Source: Nitrobacter winogradskyi Nb-255 (GTDB taxonomy: Bacteria; Pseudomonadota; Alphaproteobacteria; Rhizobiales; Xanthobacteraceae). Taken from it: a DNA stretch of 64,000 nt. How positions within the stretch are numbered: the first letter of the stretch is position 1; every line of letters begins with the position of its first letter. Below the pieces are notes generated by a model. The model saw nothing but the letters and a program-made list of their open reading frames with translations. It was not told the DNA's origin and did not search any database. The translations under genes were made by a program, and so were the position numbers. Below, piece after piece: positions 36,343-46,454 of the stretch. The stretch lies in assembly GCF_000012725.1 (NCBI RefSeq), contig NC_007406.1, forward strand, positions 1,020,001 through 1,084,000, read 5' to 3'.

Positions 36343-38349
36343 ATGAGTCTGGACGATAACAGAGGAAATTCCAATTCGTCCTCGGGTTCAGAAGATCGAG
36401 CCGAACCTGTCATCTCGCCGGCGGAGCGAGATTCAAACGATCAGTCGGACCTCGCTTCGCCCGTAAAGCCTTCCGAGACGCTTGATGGACGAGCGGAGGA
36501 AGTGTCACCTCCCGTCGCCGCGGACGGCAAGGGAGCGGATGCGCCCTTGCCTACTGCGGGTGGTGATCATCGTGGCGGAAAGGGAAATCTGAACGGCGGC
36601 GGCGGTCGTGGTCCACAGCTGCACAAGCGCTCCGGCGACAATGAATTCCGCGATGTTCTCGGCAAGGGATTGGCGGCCGCACGACAAAACCTTGTCACCG
36701 TCGGAATCTTTTCGATTGTCGTGAACCTTCTGGTTCTTTCGATTCCCATCTATCTCTTCAACATGTCGGATCGCGTGCTGACCAGCCGAAGCGTCGACAC
36801 GCTGATCATGCTGTCGTCGATCGTGGTTATGGCGATCGCGGCTCATGTTCTGATGGATATGCTGCGCCGCTTCATCCTGATGAGGGTCGCCGTTGAAACC
36901 GAAGCGCGATTGGGCGGTCCCGTCCTGAGCGCCGCAGCGAAGGCGGCGCAAAGCGGATCCAGCCGGGAGTTTCAGACCCTCGCGGACTTGCAGCACCTGC
37001 GTGCGTTCATCACGGGCCCGGTTCTGCTGACGATCTTCGATGCACCGGTGGCCCCGGCCTATCTCGCCGTTGTCTTTCTGATCAATCCTCAGCTGGGCTT
37101 GATCGTGCTCGCTTCGAGCGCTTCTTTGATCGGAGTCGCGCTCATCAACCAGCGTGTCACCGCGGTGCCGTTCACGCGGGCGAATGCATTTGGAACCCGT
37201 GCGAATCTGCAGGCGGAAGCGATGGCGCGCAACGCCCAGGTGATCAATGCGATGGGCATGATTCCGGAAGGCGTCCAGATCTGGGGACAGGAAACGGTGG
37301 AATCGCTCAAGGCTCAGGTTGCCGGCCACGACCTCAACATCATCATGACCGGCATTTCAAAGTTCCTGCGCCTCGGTACCCAGATCGGCATACTCGGTTG
37401 GGGCGCTTATCTCGCGCTCGAAAGCGAGCTGACCGGTGGCATGATCATCGCGGCGTCGATTGTCGCCAGCCGCGCCCTGGCTCCGCTGGAAGGCACGATC
37501 GAGGGTTGGCGGCAGTTCGTCCAGGCTCGCTCGGCCTATAGCCGCATCAAGAGTCTGCTTCAGAGTTCGCCGCTTAACCTCGAGCGGTTGCGGCTGCCGC
37601 GTCCGGAGGGCCGCCTTAGCGTTGAGCGCATCCTCTACGTTCCCCCTCCGAACAAGAAGGTGATCCTCAACGGCATCAGCTTTCAGCTCGAGCCAGGCGA
37701 GTCGCTCGCGATCGTGGGGCCGTCCGGAACGGGAAAGACCATGCTGGCGCGAATGCTGGTGGGATCGATTATTCCGACCGCCGGGAATGTTCGTCTGGAT
37801 ATGATGGATCTGCGCAACTGGGATCCGCGCCAGTTTGGCGAAAGCGTCGGCTACCTGCCCCAGGAGGTTCAACTGTTTCCGGCGTCGATCAAGGCGAATA
37901 TCGCGCGAATGCGCGCGGACGCGGTCGATGAAGACATCTTCGATGCGGCGGAAACGGCGGATGTTCACGAGATGATTTCGGAGATGGCTCAGGGCTACGA
38001 GACGGTGATCGGTATGGATGGCAGCCCGCTGTCGGGCGGGCAGCGGCAGCGGATCGGGCTCGCGCGCGCCTTCTACGGCAATCCCAGGTTGATCGTGCTT
38101 GATGAGCCAAACGCCAATCTGGATGCGAGCGGCGAGCGGGCGCTGGCGAAGGCATTGGTGCGCGCGAAGGAGAAGCGGATGACGGTGGTGACCATCACGC
38201 AGCGGCCGGCGCTGCTACAGAGCGTCGACAAGATCATGATCTTGCGGAACGGCGCCGTGCAGGCGTTCGGAGCGCGCGACGAAGTGATTCCGCTGATGTC
38301 AGGCCGCAAACGACCCAGCCCTTCCGCCGCGCCAATGCTCGACGCATGA
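36343..38349 (+). CDS. Type I secretion ABC transporter (PrtD-like)
   Basis: A 668-residue inner-membrane exporter half. A disordered 100-residue N-terminal extension is followed by six membrane helices (about 115-400). The nucleotide-binding domain has Walker A GPSGTGKT (459-466), Q-loop YLPQEVQLF, signature LSGGQRQ (563-569) and Walker B LIVLDE (583-588). The switch-histidine position reads TITQRP, with Gln at 620 where His is expected. It probably exports the two repeat proteins encoded just upstream. The start at 36343 follows AGGAGAGAGG; an earlier in-frame start at 36328 lacks it. hlyD-like follows after 37 bases. Confidence 0.9.
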   Translation: MSLDDNRGNSNSSSGSEDRAEPVISPAERDSNDQSDLASPVKPSETLDGRAEEVSPPVAADGKGADAPLPTAGGDHRGGKGNLNGGGGRGPQLHKRSGDNEFRDVLGKGLAAARQNLVTVGIFSIVVNLLVLSIPIYLFNMSDRVLTSRSVDTLIMLSSIVVMAIAAHVLMDMLRRFILMRVAVETEARLGGPVLSAAAKAAQSGSSREFQTLADLQHLRAFITGPVLLTIFDAPVAPAYLAVVFLINPQLGLIVLASSASLIGVALINQRVTAVPFTRANAFGTRANLQAEAMARNAQVINAMGMIPEGVQIWGQETVESLKAQVAGHDLNIIMTGISKFLRLGTQIGILGWGAYLALESELTGGMIIAASIVASRALAPLEGTIEGWRQFVQARSAYSRIKSLLQSSPLNLERLRLPRPEGRLSVERILYVPPPNKKVILNGISFQLEPGESLAIVGPSGTGKTMLARMLVGSIIPTAGNVRLDMMDLRNWDPRQFGESVGYLPQEVQLFPASIKANIARMRADAVDEDIFDAAETADVHEMISEMAQGYETVIGMDGSPLSGGQRQRIGLARAFYGNPRLIVLDEPNANLDASGERALAKALVRAKEKRMTVVTITQRPALLQSVDKIMILRNGAVQAFGARDEVIPLMSGRKRPSPSAAPMLDA

Positions 38350-38386
38350 TCAGGGGCCAGACAGACGCGAGCCTGGAGAGACGAGC

Positions 38387-39730
38387 ATGAGCATGACAGC
38401 GACCGGCGATCAGCCCTGGCACGTCGACCTTCCACGCTCGACACGAGGCCTCACCCTTGCAGGCGTGGTGATCGTCGCTGTGACGGTGCTGGGATTCGGT
38501 GTCTGGGGCAACACAGCGCCGATTGCCGGCGCCGTCGTGGCGTCCGGCGTGTTCGTGGCCACAGGCCAGAACAAGATCATTCAGCATCTTGAAGGCGGCA
38601 TGATCGACGAGATCAAGGTTCGCGAAGGTGACACCGTGGAACCCGGACAGATCCTCGTTGAACTGGACCGGACTTCGGCGAAAGCCGAAATGCAGCGGCT
38701 CTTCCTTCGCAACGCGCGGCTCACGGCCCTCGATGCGCGCTTGCAGGCACAGGTTCGCGAGGAAACGGAAGTCCACTTTCCGCCGGAACTGGCATCCGAT
38801 TCAAAGGATCCGCAGATACGCAGCATCGTCAACGCTCAACTGCTTTCTTTTACGGCCCAACGCAACAATGCCAACAGCGATATTGCCGGGATTGAGGATA
38901 GCATCAAGGCCCTGAACGAGCGCATCGCGGGTTCCAAGGTTCAACTCGACGGCGTGCGGCGACAGATCGCGCTGATCGAAGAAGATATCAAGACCAAGGA
39001 GCACCTTTTGGCGGCGGGGCTCGTGCGCAAGCCCGAGGTTCTTCTTCTGCAACGCAATCAGGCCAATCTGGAAGGCGAGGTCGGCCGCATCATGGGCGAC
39101 ATCGGTGACGCCAAGGAGCGGATATCCCGCGCGGTCGAGCAGATCAACGGCGTGCGGAAGGTCGCCATCAAGACCGCCGTCGAACAGATGCACGAAGTGC
39201 GTGGTGAACTGGCCGATGTCCGCGAGCGGATGCAGAGCGCAAAGGGCGTCCTTGACCGGACCACGATCCGCGCGCCGGTCAAGGGCGTCGTCGTCAAGCT
39301 GCGATTTCATACGCGCGGCGGCGTGGTGGAGCCGGGAAAGCCCATCATGGAGTTGCTGCCGCTTGATGAGCCGTTGATCATCGAAGCCAGGGTGAGGCCC
39401 CAGGATATCGACTCGGTCAAGCACGGCCAGGAAGCGATGGTTCGGCTGACGGCGCTCAGCCAGCGGATTACGCCGATGGTTTCCGGAGACGTTATCTATC
39501 TCTCGGCCGATACGGTCGCCGACGAAAAGAAGTCGCAACAGACCGGACCGAGCGACATCTATGTCATTCGCGTGCGGCTGAACAACGCCGAAGTTGTCGC
39601 GATCCACGGCTTCCATCCGACGCCGGGCATGCCGGCTGAAGTCTTCATCAAGACCAGCGAACGAACCTTCTTCCAGTACATCATGAAGCCGATCGATGAC
39701 AGCATGTCACGGGCGTTTCGCGAGCGATAG
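38387..39730 (+). CDS. HlyD-family membrane fusion protein (type I secretion adaptor)
   Basis: A 447-residue adaptor linking the ABC transporter to an outer-membrane TolC-type channel. It has one membrane helix (about 23-44, [19 protein letters not shown]), a lipoyl-like start ([20 protein letters not shown]) and a long coiled coil (about 130-290, [20 protein letters not shown]). The C-terminal barrel has [13 protein letters not shown] and [25 protein letters not shown] precedes the ATG. The TolC partner is not in the window and is presumably encoded elsewhere. Confidence 0.92.
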   Translation: MSMTATGDQPWHVDLPRSTRGLTLAGVVIVAVTVLGFGVWGNTAPIAGAVVASGVFVATGQNKIIQHLEGGMIDEIKVREGDTVEPGQILVELDRTSAKAEMQRLFLRNARLTALDARLQAQVREETEVHFPPELASDSKDPQIRSIVNAQLLSFTAQRNNANSDIAGIEDSIKALNERIAGSKVQLDGVRRQIALIEEDIKTKEHLLAAGLVRKPEVLLLQRNQANLEGEVGRIMGDIGDAKERISRAVEQINGVRKVAIKTAVEQMHEVRGELADVRERMQSAKGVLDRTTIRAPVKGVVVKLRFHTRGGVVEPGKPIMELLPLDEPLIIEARVRPQDIDSVKHGQEAMVRLTALSQRITPMVSGDVIYLSADTVADEKKSQQTGPSDIYVIRVRLNNAEVVAIHGFHPTPGMPAEVFIKTSERTFFQYIMKPIDDSMSRAFRER

Positions 39731-39787
39731 GAGCACGGCGGGGGGACGCAAAAGAGCAGACAACATGAGCGCGCAAAGAGGGCTCCA

Positions 39788-41308
39788 ATGCACATCGACC
39801 TCATAGAGGATATGGATACTTTCAGCCGGTTGAGAGAGAACTGGGACGAGGTCTATGATTCCGATCCCTATGCAACGCTGTTCCTGTCCTGGACCTGGCT
39901 CCTTTCCTGGCTGGAAAAGCTTTCCACGCCATGGATCGTTCTCGCGGCCAAAAGAAGCGGATCAGATGCTCACTATGTCGCGTTCTTTCCACTTCGGATC
40001 GACACCAGGATCGATGGAGAGGGGCGTCTTTCCAACGATCTTCGAATGGCCGGTAGCCACGCCGCAGACTATTGCGGGTTGATCTCGATTCCCGATTTCG
40101 AATCAGACGCGATCACCGCGTTCGCCCAACAGATCAAGCGCTTGAACTGGACCGACTTTGTTCTCGGAAACTTTAGTGGATCTGACGCCAGGTTCACAAA
40201 GCTCGTATCATGCTTTTCCCAATCAAAGTTCACCATCAGCCAGATGGATCGCGTCAACAAGACAGATCAGGTTGACAATGCGTTATGTCCGTATGTGGAA
40301 CTGCCGGACGACTGGGATACGTATCTTGAAACCCTCAGCGCCAATACGCGGCAGAAGCTGCGCCGCCTGCTGCGCGTGGTCGATGCCAATAGCGATTACC
40401 GCATCACTCACGCGACCGCCGATACGGTGGCGACGGATCTGGATACGCTTCTGCGTTTCTGGGAGATCAAATGGCGGCCCAGAAAGGGAAAGCTTACAGA
40501 CAGCCTCGTTCGCGCGCATCGCGCCATGCTTTCTCGCAGCTTCGATCGCGGCTTGCTTTTTCTGCCGACGCTCTGGGCGGGCGACCGTCCCCTTGCCGCT
40601 CTGGCCATCCTGGTGGATGAACGGAAGAAGTCATTCCTGTTTTATATCACGGGACGGGACGAGGAATTCGCGGGTCCTCAGCCCGGGCTTATCCTGCACG
40701 GCCACAGTATTCGCTACGCCATCTCATGCGGGATGAAGCGTTATGATTTTCTGCGAGGAAACGAGCGTTACAAGTACTCATTCGGCGTCAATGAGCGTCG
40801 GCTTCATTGCTACGTTGTCGCGACGCGAAGCGGTCGCAATCTGGGTGGACGACTTGACGTACGGGCGATCGCAGACGCCTTGAAGGAAGCGACGGATCTG
40901 CATCAGGAAGGGAAGATCGATCAGGCGGCGCGGGCCTATCGTCAGATACTCGAAACGGATCCGCGAAATGAAGGGGCGCTCCATCGCTACGGTCAGCTTC
41001 TTGCCAGAAGAGGCGATCACGTTGCTGCAAAACGCATGTTCAAGCTGCTCACCCGAATGAGAACCGACACCTACAAGCCATGGCTTCTGCTCGGGCAATC
41101 CTGCGAAGCCATGGGCCAGTTTCTCGAAGCGGCGAACGCTTATCGCGAGGTGATCCGGTTGCAGCCGGCCGTGCCGGACATTTTCAGCAAGCTCGTCAAC
41201 GTTCTTTTCAAGGCCGGCCGCATTGAGGATGCGAGGCAGGCACTCATGACCAGCTATGGAGTCGGATCGACGGGTGCGGAAGGTGGTGCATCGTTCAGCA
41301 TTCACTGA
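39788..41308 (+). CDS. GNAT-type acyltransferase fused to TPR repeats, end of the T1SS cluster
   Basis: A 506-residue fusion. Residues 1-345 match the CelD/BioF2-like GNAT domain (LFLSWTWLLSWLEKLSTPWI, PGLILHGHSIRYAISCGMKR, YDFLRGNERYKYSFG). Residues 360-490 hold TPR-type helices (EGKIDQAARAYRQILETDPR, AANAYREVIRLQPAVPDIFS). No signal peptide is present. It follows hlyD by 57 bases on the same strand. It could acylate the secreted proteins or a surface sugar; this is inferred only from position. Confidence 0.8.
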   Translation: MHIDLIEDMDTFSRLRENWDEVYDSDPYATLFLSWTWLLSWLEKLSTPWIVLAAKRSGSDAHYVAFFPLRIDTRIDGEGRLSNDLRMAGSHAADYCGLISIPDFESDAITAFAQQIKRLNWTDFVLGNFSGSDARFTKLVSCFSQSKFTISQMDRVNKTDQVDNALCPYVELPDDWDTYLETLSANTRQKLRRLLRVVDANSDYRITHATADTVATDLDTLLRFWEIKWRPRKGKLTDSLVRAHRAMLSRSFDRGLLFLPTLWAGDRPLAALAILVDERKKSFLFYITGRDEEFAGPQPGLILHGHSIRYAISCGMKRYDFLRGNERYKYSFGVNERRLHCYVVATRSGRNLGGRLDVRAIADALKEATDLHQEGKIDQAARAYRQILETDPRNEGALHRYGQLLARRGDHVAAKRMFKLLTRMRTDTYKPWLLLGQSCEAMGQFLEAANAYREVIRLQPAVPDIFSKLVNVLFKAGRIEDARQALMTSYGVGSTGAEGGASFSIH

Positions 41309-41549
41309 ACGGAATGCCTGAACGGATGACGCCGATCCTGTTATGGGTGGGCTGATGTTGTGTTTTGATGGATGCTCGCGCGAACCGGTCTGCTCTGCGC
41401 GGCTTCGACGTTCCTCTTCTTCACGCGGTTCGGCATCCATCCTTAGGGCTTAATCCTGAGGAGATGCTTCGTTCGAAAACACTATAAGATCCGCGAGACG
41501 GATCCGGATGCATGATCCGAAAACCGTCTCGCGCCTTTCAGCAAGGGGT

Positions 41550-43091
41550 CTATGGTCCTCTTGCCGGGTCGGTGTGGAAGCCGACGCCGACCGCGCCTCT
41601 GCGGATCGGATAGTTATGAGAGACCGGATCAAGCTGCGGGAACAGGGCGTCGACCGCCGTCTCACGCTCCATCGGCGGAACCACGAAGCGCTCCTCGAAG
41701 GTCGGCATCGATGTCAGACGCCAGATCGCCTCGACTTCCGCCGCGGTGGTCTTGCCTTCCGACAGCGCCCGCTGCACCTCCTCGTCCGGAATGTCCTTGA
41801 CCTTCCGCGAACGCATGTAGACGCGCACCGCAACCAGCTTCTTGTAGACGTCGCGGATGATCTCCTCATTGCCGCCCGACAGCAGACTCGCCATGTAGCG
41901 AAGCGATACGCGTGATCGCTCAAGCGAACTCATCAACGGTCCGAGCCGCGCTTCATGAGAGATGTTGTTGTAAACGCCGTTCTCCACCTTGGCCAGAACC
42001 GGCCCCAGCGGCGGCACATAGAACAGCATCGGCAACGTGCGGAACTCCGGATGCAGCGGTAGCGCGATGCCCCACTTCTTCACGAACTGGTAGACCGGTG
42101 ATTGTTGCGCAGCCTGGATTTTCGCAGCCGGAATCCCGTTGGCTCGCGCGGCGGCGATGATCTCCGGATCGAACGGATCCTTGATGATGTTGCGCTGGGC
42201 CATCACCAGCTGATCCTGCGGCGACTTCGCCGTCTCCTCGATCGCGTCCGCATCGTAAAGCACGAGGCCGATGTAGCGGATGCGTCCCACGCAGGAGTGG
42301 AAGCACGCCGGCGGCTGGCCGCTCTCAAGACGCGGATAGCACAGGATGCACTTCTCGGCCTTGCCGGTCGACCAGTTGAAGTAGGTCTTCTTGTAGGGGC
42401 AGCCCGAGACACACATGCGCCAGGCCCGGCAGCGTTCCTGGCTCACCAGCACGACGCCGTCCTCACCACGCTTGTAGAGCGCGCCCTGCGGGCAGGCCGC
42501 AACGCATCCCGGATTGAGGCAATGGTTGCAGATGCGCGGCAGATAGAAGAACACCGTGCTGTTGATCTCGTTGATCTGGCGCATTTCCTCGTCGGAGGCG
42601 CCGTCGAAGTTCGGGTCGTTGTTGGCGTAAACCTGCGAACCGCCGAGGTCGTCGTCCCAGTTCGGACCCGCCTCAATCGTGTCCATGTATTTGCCGGTCA
42701 CCATCGAAATCGCCCGCGCGGTCGGCTGCTCGTCAGCCAGAGGCGCAGTGATCAGGTTCTGGTAGTCGTAGGTCCACGGCTCGAAATAGTCGTCGAGCGT
42801 CGGCAGATAGGGATTGTAGAAGATGTTCGTCAGCGTTCCCCACTTGCCCTGCAGCCGAAGCCGAAGGCTCTTCTGCCTCTGACCGTCAACCACCCAGCCG
42901 CCACGATACTTGGTCTGGTCTTCCCAACGTGTCGGGTAACCCGTACCCGGCTTGGTCTCCACGTTGTTCCAGTACATGTACTCGGTGCCCTTGCGATCGG
43001 TCCAGATGTTCTTGCACGCGATGCTGCAGGTGTGGCAACCGATGCACTTGTCCAGGTGAAAGACCATCGAAACTTGAGCTCGGATGTCCAT
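41550..43091 (-). CDS. nxrB: Nitrite oxidoreductase / nitrate reductase beta subunit
   Basis: A 513-residue iron-sulfur subunit that carries electrons between the molybdenum subunit NxrA and cytochromes. The first ligand set is Cys 16, 19, 22 and 26 (CIGCHTCSIAC). Further sets are CNHCLNPGCVAACP, CRAWRMCVSGCP and CILC...CFHSC. The Trp in CRAWRMC replaces a Cys, as in NarH, and marks a [3Fe-4S] cluster. The sequence (VFHLDKCIGCHTCSIACKNI, GTEYMYWNNVETKPGTGYP) is of the Nitrobacter NxrB type. AAGGAGTAG precedes the ATG. No nxrA, nxrX, narJ or narI is adjacent; the gene stands alone. Confidence 0.93.
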   Translation of the reverse strand: MDIRAQVSMVFHLDKCIGCHTCSIACKNIWTDRKGTEYMYWNNVETKPGTGYPTRWEDQTKYRGGWVVDGQRQKSLRLRLQGKWGTLTNIFYNPYLPTLDDYFEPWTYDYQNLITAPLADEQPTARAISMVTGKYMDTIEAGPNWDDDLGGSQVYANNDPNFDGASDEEMRQINEINSTVFFYLPRICNHCLNPGCVAACPQGALYKRGEDGVVLVSQERCRAWRMCVSGCPYKKTYFNWSTGKAEKCILCYPRLESGQPPACFHSCVGRIRYIGLVLYDADAIEETAKSPQDQLVMAQRNIIKDPFDPEIIAAARANGIPAAKIQAAQQSPVYQFVKKWGIALPLHPEFRTLPMLFYVPPLGPVLAKVENGVYNNISHEARLGPLMSSLERSRVSLRYMASLLSGGNEEIIRDVYKKLVAVRVYMRSRKVKDIPDEEVQRALSEGKTTAAEVEAIWRLTSMPTFEERFVVPPMERETAVDALFPQLDPVSHNYPIRRGAVGVGFHTDPARGP

Positions 43092-43390
43092 GTGTCTACT
43101 CCTTCGTTCCTATGGCTCGTTCTTGTCGTTGTTATTCGAGCTTGTTGGCCTGGGATCGTGCTTGTGTTTTTCGTCTTCAATGCCGCGAACGCGACGCATC
43201 TCGCCGGGAGATGCGTCATGGTTATCCTTCTCGTGGCCGGCACCACGGGTTTGCTATGGCTGTATCGGCGCAGCTCAAACGACAGTCGTCTCGCTGCGAA
43301 TCCTGCGATTTCTTACTGCGTGAGTATCTTCGGGCCGCAGGTTCACCACGAAGATGATGTTCGTGCCTCAGGCCGGCTTCCTGGCGCCGA
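43092..43390. other. Upstream region of nxrB
   Basis: There is no supported gene in these 299 bases. They presumably carry the nxrB promoter on the minus strand. A plus-strand frame crosses the region and encodes a hydrophobic stretch (VMVILLVAGTTGLLWLY), but it has no ribosome site and continues from the antisense of nxrB. Confidence 0.4.
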
Positions 43391-44173
43391 CTAAGCCGAA
43401 GGCAACTCAGCAGACGCTTTAACCGCGGTCTTGCTAACCGACTTATCCGATGTCGGATTCGCGGATGTCCGCGGTGATGCGATCACGGGCACGATGCTAT
43501 GAGAATCCGTGACTGGCAGAGCCGAGTGAAGATCAGGCTTGCGAGCCGTCAAGCGCCGGAACGCCTGCATCAACGAGACACGTAAACTGACGGCCATGCC
43601 GCGCAAAGCGTCCCATAATGTCGCCACGCCTAGATTCGGTACAAGGATCGACGCTGCTCCGGATTCAGGCAGCCCACGGTTCAGAACGAGACGTGAAGCG
43701 TGCAGGGGAGCAATGGATCCGGCGTGAGCATGCTCATGGTCGAGATCGTTGCCAGGCAAAACCGCCGGCAATTGAAGAACGGTAGCCGTTTGACCTTCTA
43801 TCAGACGGTTGATCTTTACGATTTCCCCATTGGGAAACTCCAGCGCATCATGCTGGACGTAGGGATCATCCAGGTTGACCTGACGGAAGCTCGCGACCGT
43901 ATAATTCACGCGCGCCTTGCCAAAAACTCGTACGCCGAAAACTTTGGGGCTTAGGGCGCGATCATATTCGACGGCGGCGTCAAAGGCGAGTTCCGTTCCC
44001 GGAAGCAGGCAGACCGCCATCTGCGGCGCGTCATCGTGAACGACGAGCCGGGCTCCGATTTCACCAACGGCAGCAAAACCACGCGCGCTGGATCGCGCAA
44101 GTTCCATCGTGACCAGTTGGTCGCCTACCTGGGCGGGTCGCGAGGAGACGTGATGCAGGCTATAATCGCACAT
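43391..44173 (-). CDS. Conserved hypothetical protein
   Basis: A 260-residue soluble protein. The N-terminal part, MCDYSLHHVSSRPAQVGDQL followed by MELARSSARGFAAVGEIGAR, belongs to a small MCDYSL-starting family seen in several proteobacteria, of unknown function. A low-complexity Ser/Thr/Ala tail ends the protein. It lies 300 bases upstream of nxrB on the same strand, so a shared transcript is possible but unproven. Confidence 0.6.
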   Translation of the reverse strand: MCDYSLHHVSSRPAQVGDQLVTMELARSSARGFAAVGEIGARLVVHDDAPQMAVCLLPGTELAFDAAVEYDRALSPKVFGVRVFGKARVNYTVASFRQVNLDDPYVQHDALEFPNGEIVKINRLIEGQTATVLQLPAVLPGNDLDHEHAHAGSIAPLHASRLVLNRGLPESGAASILVPNLGVATLWDALRGMAVSLRVSLMQAFRRLTARKPDLHSALPVTDSHSIVPVIASPRTSANPTSDKSVSKTAVKASAELPSA

Positions 44174-44427
44174 GAAAGGCTCCTCAAATTCGCATCACAC
44201 ATTTGCGGCCTTAACATCAGCGTGCACACTTCGTTCCTTCAGTGTCTCGCTACACCTCCATCAATGCCAATCAATTTTCCGGCATGGATCAAAATCGCCT
44301 TGGAGCGATGCAGATCGTGCGGATGAAATGAACTCTTTTCAGGTTTGATTGGCTCGTCTAATCGAACGTCGTTCATTAATGAGGGAAGAGCGACGCGACC
44401 ATGTTGCAGCGCGGGTTTCGTCTGATC

Positions 44428-44868
44428 CTATCTGACGGCGACTTCGCCGATGACGAGTTCAGCGCCGATGCCGTCACCAGCGCTCGGTTCAACCCGCACG
44501 GCGACTTGCGATGGCTTGCAACCAGCGGGCAAAGCAAAACCGAAGTGCTGAGGTTTGGTTTCGCTACCGGCGGTGAAGGACTGTTGTGGGAAGATGCCGA
44601 ACCGCCCGATCTCACGTTCCTCGGTTCCGCAAGGGATCAGGACGACGCCTTCGACCGTGCCGGTTATCGCGGGCTTGAAACCCGTGACCGTGACGACCAG
44701 CCGTCCGGCGTCGTCTTGTGGCGGCTCGCGCGCCGGCACGATCGCGACCCGCGCCGGCGCGTTGACGCGCGCGCGCGCGTCATTCTCTTCTGCTGCCGCC
44801 ATTTCGAGGGCCGATAACGCCAACACAGCGAAGACGGCTCGAATCGCGCAACCTTTTGTTCGCTTCAT
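44428..44868 (-). CDS. Small secreted protein encoded after tyrosinase
   Basis: A 146-residue protein with a signal peptide (about residues 1-26, ending MAAAEEN). The mature part is a beta-rich domain with RLVVTVTGFKPAITGTVEGV, IPCGTEEREIGRF and ALPAGCKPSQVAVRV, including two cysteines. It starts 41 bases after the tyrosinase stop on the same strand and is probably a dedicated partner, for instance in copper delivery or substrate handling. No family recognised. Confidence 0.65.
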   Translation of the reverse strand: MKRTKGCAIRAVFAVLALSALEMAAAEENDARARVNAPARVAIVPAREPPQDDAGRLVVTVTGFKPAITGTVEGVVLIPCGTEEREIGRFGIFPQQSFTAGSETKPQHFGFALPAGCKPSQVAVRVEPSAGDGIGAELVIGEVAVR

Positions 44869-44909
44869 CGACGCCGTCTTCCTTCATGCCGCAAGGCTAT
44901 CCTGAAACG

Positions 44910-46454
44910 CTACCCTGAAACGAGAACGACCTCGACGCGCTGCGGCGTCGCGCTGCCCGCCTTGCCGCTACCGGTCTCATTGCTCACGACGAGTTGCAAC
45001 CCGATGGCGCCTGGAATGGTTCCGGCTGAACCGTAAACCTTCTGAAGGGCATCGGTAAGATCGAGGACGAAAGATGGACGTTCGTGGTCGCCGTGCGCAC
45101 CATGGCCGCCGCCACCGTGATCGAGCATGGCGAAACTACCCACGTAGCGGCGATCCGAGGGTGAGGCGTCGGCTGGAACAGGCTCATCGCCCAGATAAAT
45201 CTGCATCGTCGTCGTGCTCGGATCGGTGATGGCGACATTCCGGATAATGGCCAGAGCGCGGCTTCCGCGCGCCGACGCCTCGCGGGCCGCAGCAAAGTCC
45301 ATGGTGTCGAATCCGGAGCCCACGGGCGCGCTCCGCACGACGCCCTGCAAGGCCGCCTGCGGCACCTCGATTTTGAGAGCCAGCGCGGCGCCGGGCGTCG
45401 CGCTCTTGTTGTTTTCAACCACCGCGGTTTCGACCTTGCCGGCCTCAACTTTAGAGGCAGCCTTCGCGCCGAGAACGGCGTTGAGCGAGCGCTCCAGGGT
45501 CATTGTTCGGGCGCTGCTGGCGACGACCGGAGTCTGCGTGAAGCCATAGCTGTAACCAAGCTTTTCGGGCACATAGAGGTCGGACACTTTGGGAGACCAG
45601 AACGACCCGTCCGGATTGAGGAAGTTTTCCTTGAACGGCATGTCGGTCCAGAGCGGATCTGTGCTGTTCTGATGCTTGAGATTCCACAGCGCCCAGATGC
45701 GGTCGATATTGCCGTGGTGCATGAAGAATATCGGGTCGCGCGGCGATGCGGCGGTCGGCATCCAGCCACCGATGTTGTTGTGGACCTGGTTGTGCGGCGT
45801 CGCTTCGAGCGTGCCTTGCACGCCGCCTCCGCCGGTGATCCAGGAAGGATCGAGCGAGTTCTGGCCCGCGGGGCGGCTGGTCCCGAAAACCTCGTAAGGT
45901 GACGCGTTGAGAATCGTACTGAGAACCGCGGGCCCCACGATGTTCGCCGGCATCGGCTGTGTCGGCGGCCACGTCCGTTTCCTGCCGTCCTCATTCACGC
46001 ACAGCCAGTTGGTCTTTCCGTCCGGGGTCTTCTCCGGCAGGAACACCTCGGGCATTGTCGGGCTCGCCGTCCAGTCCCAGTAGGGCATGGCGAAGTCCTG
46101 ATTCTTCGTCAGGCTCCGAACGATACGTTCGTACATCGCGGTATAGGCGCGGTGCCACGGCAGGAAGTACCAGTCGCCATGCGGGCAATAGCGGAAGCCT
46201 GTGCTGATGTTGCCGTGAAAATTCGCGAGTTGCACCCAGTTGAACTTATCATTGGCGGGCTTCTGTTTCATGATGCCGACCGCATCGCGATAAGTCGCGA
46301 CGATGGGATCGTTCCAGGCAAGCCCCTGCAATGAACGACGGACAGGAGTCGTCTTCGTCGCCGCAAGCGCACGCACCGCGGATACGTTCGCGGCGATGAG
46401 GCCGGCGCCGATCGCTCCTCCCTGCAGAAGAACCGTCCGTCGTGTCGTTGTCAT
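44910..46454 (-). CDS. Tyrosinase-family copper oxidase with Tat signal
   Basis: A 514-residue type 3 copper protein. The N-terminus TTRRTVLLQGGAIGAGLIAA is a Tat signal, consistent with export of a folded, metal-loaded enzyme. CuA ligands are in NFHGNISTGFRYCPHGDWYF and LPWHRAYTAMYER. CuB ligands are in TPHNQVHNNIGGWM and DPIFFMHHGNIDRIWALW. The C-terminal third has a polyphenol-oxidase-type domain and a His/Gly-rich HGGGGHGAHGDHE stretch. It oxidises phenols or catechols. The ATG at 46454 follows GGGGGTAG; a longer upstream frame would displace the Tat motif. Confidence 0.9.
   Translation of the reverse strand: MTTTRRTVLLQGGAIGAGLIAANVSAVRALAATKTTPVRRSLQGLAWNDPIVATYRDAVGIMKQKPANDKFNWVQLANFHGNISTGFRYCPHGDWYFLPWHRAYTAMYERIVRSLTKNQDFAMPYWDWTASPTMPEVFLPEKTPDGKTNWLCVNEDGRKRTWPPTQPMPANIVGPAVLSTILNASPYEVFGTSRPAGQNSLDPSWITGGGGVQGTLEATPHNQVHNNIGGWMPTAASPRDPIFFMHHGNIDRIWALWNLKHQNSTDPLWTDMPFKENFLNPDGSFWSPKVSDLYVPEKLGYSYGFTQTPVVASSARTMTLERSLNAVLGAKAASKVEAGKVETAVVENNKSATPGAALALKIEVPQAALQGVVRSAPVGSGFDTMDFAAAREASARGSRALAIIRNVAITDPSTTTMQIYLGDEPVPADASPSDRRYVGSFAMLDHGGGGHGAHGDHERPSFVLDLTDALQKVYGSAGTIPGAIGLQLVVSNETGSGKAGSATPQRVEVVLVSG

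Noticed and set aside
42102-43394. 430-codon plus-strand frame opposite nxrB with a hydrophobic tail
   Set aside because: Most of it is antisense to an unambiguous NxrB. The hydrophobic part has no start signal.
44036-44326. 96-codon plus-strand frame
   Set aside because: It is largely antisense to the MCDYSL-type gene and has no ribosome site.
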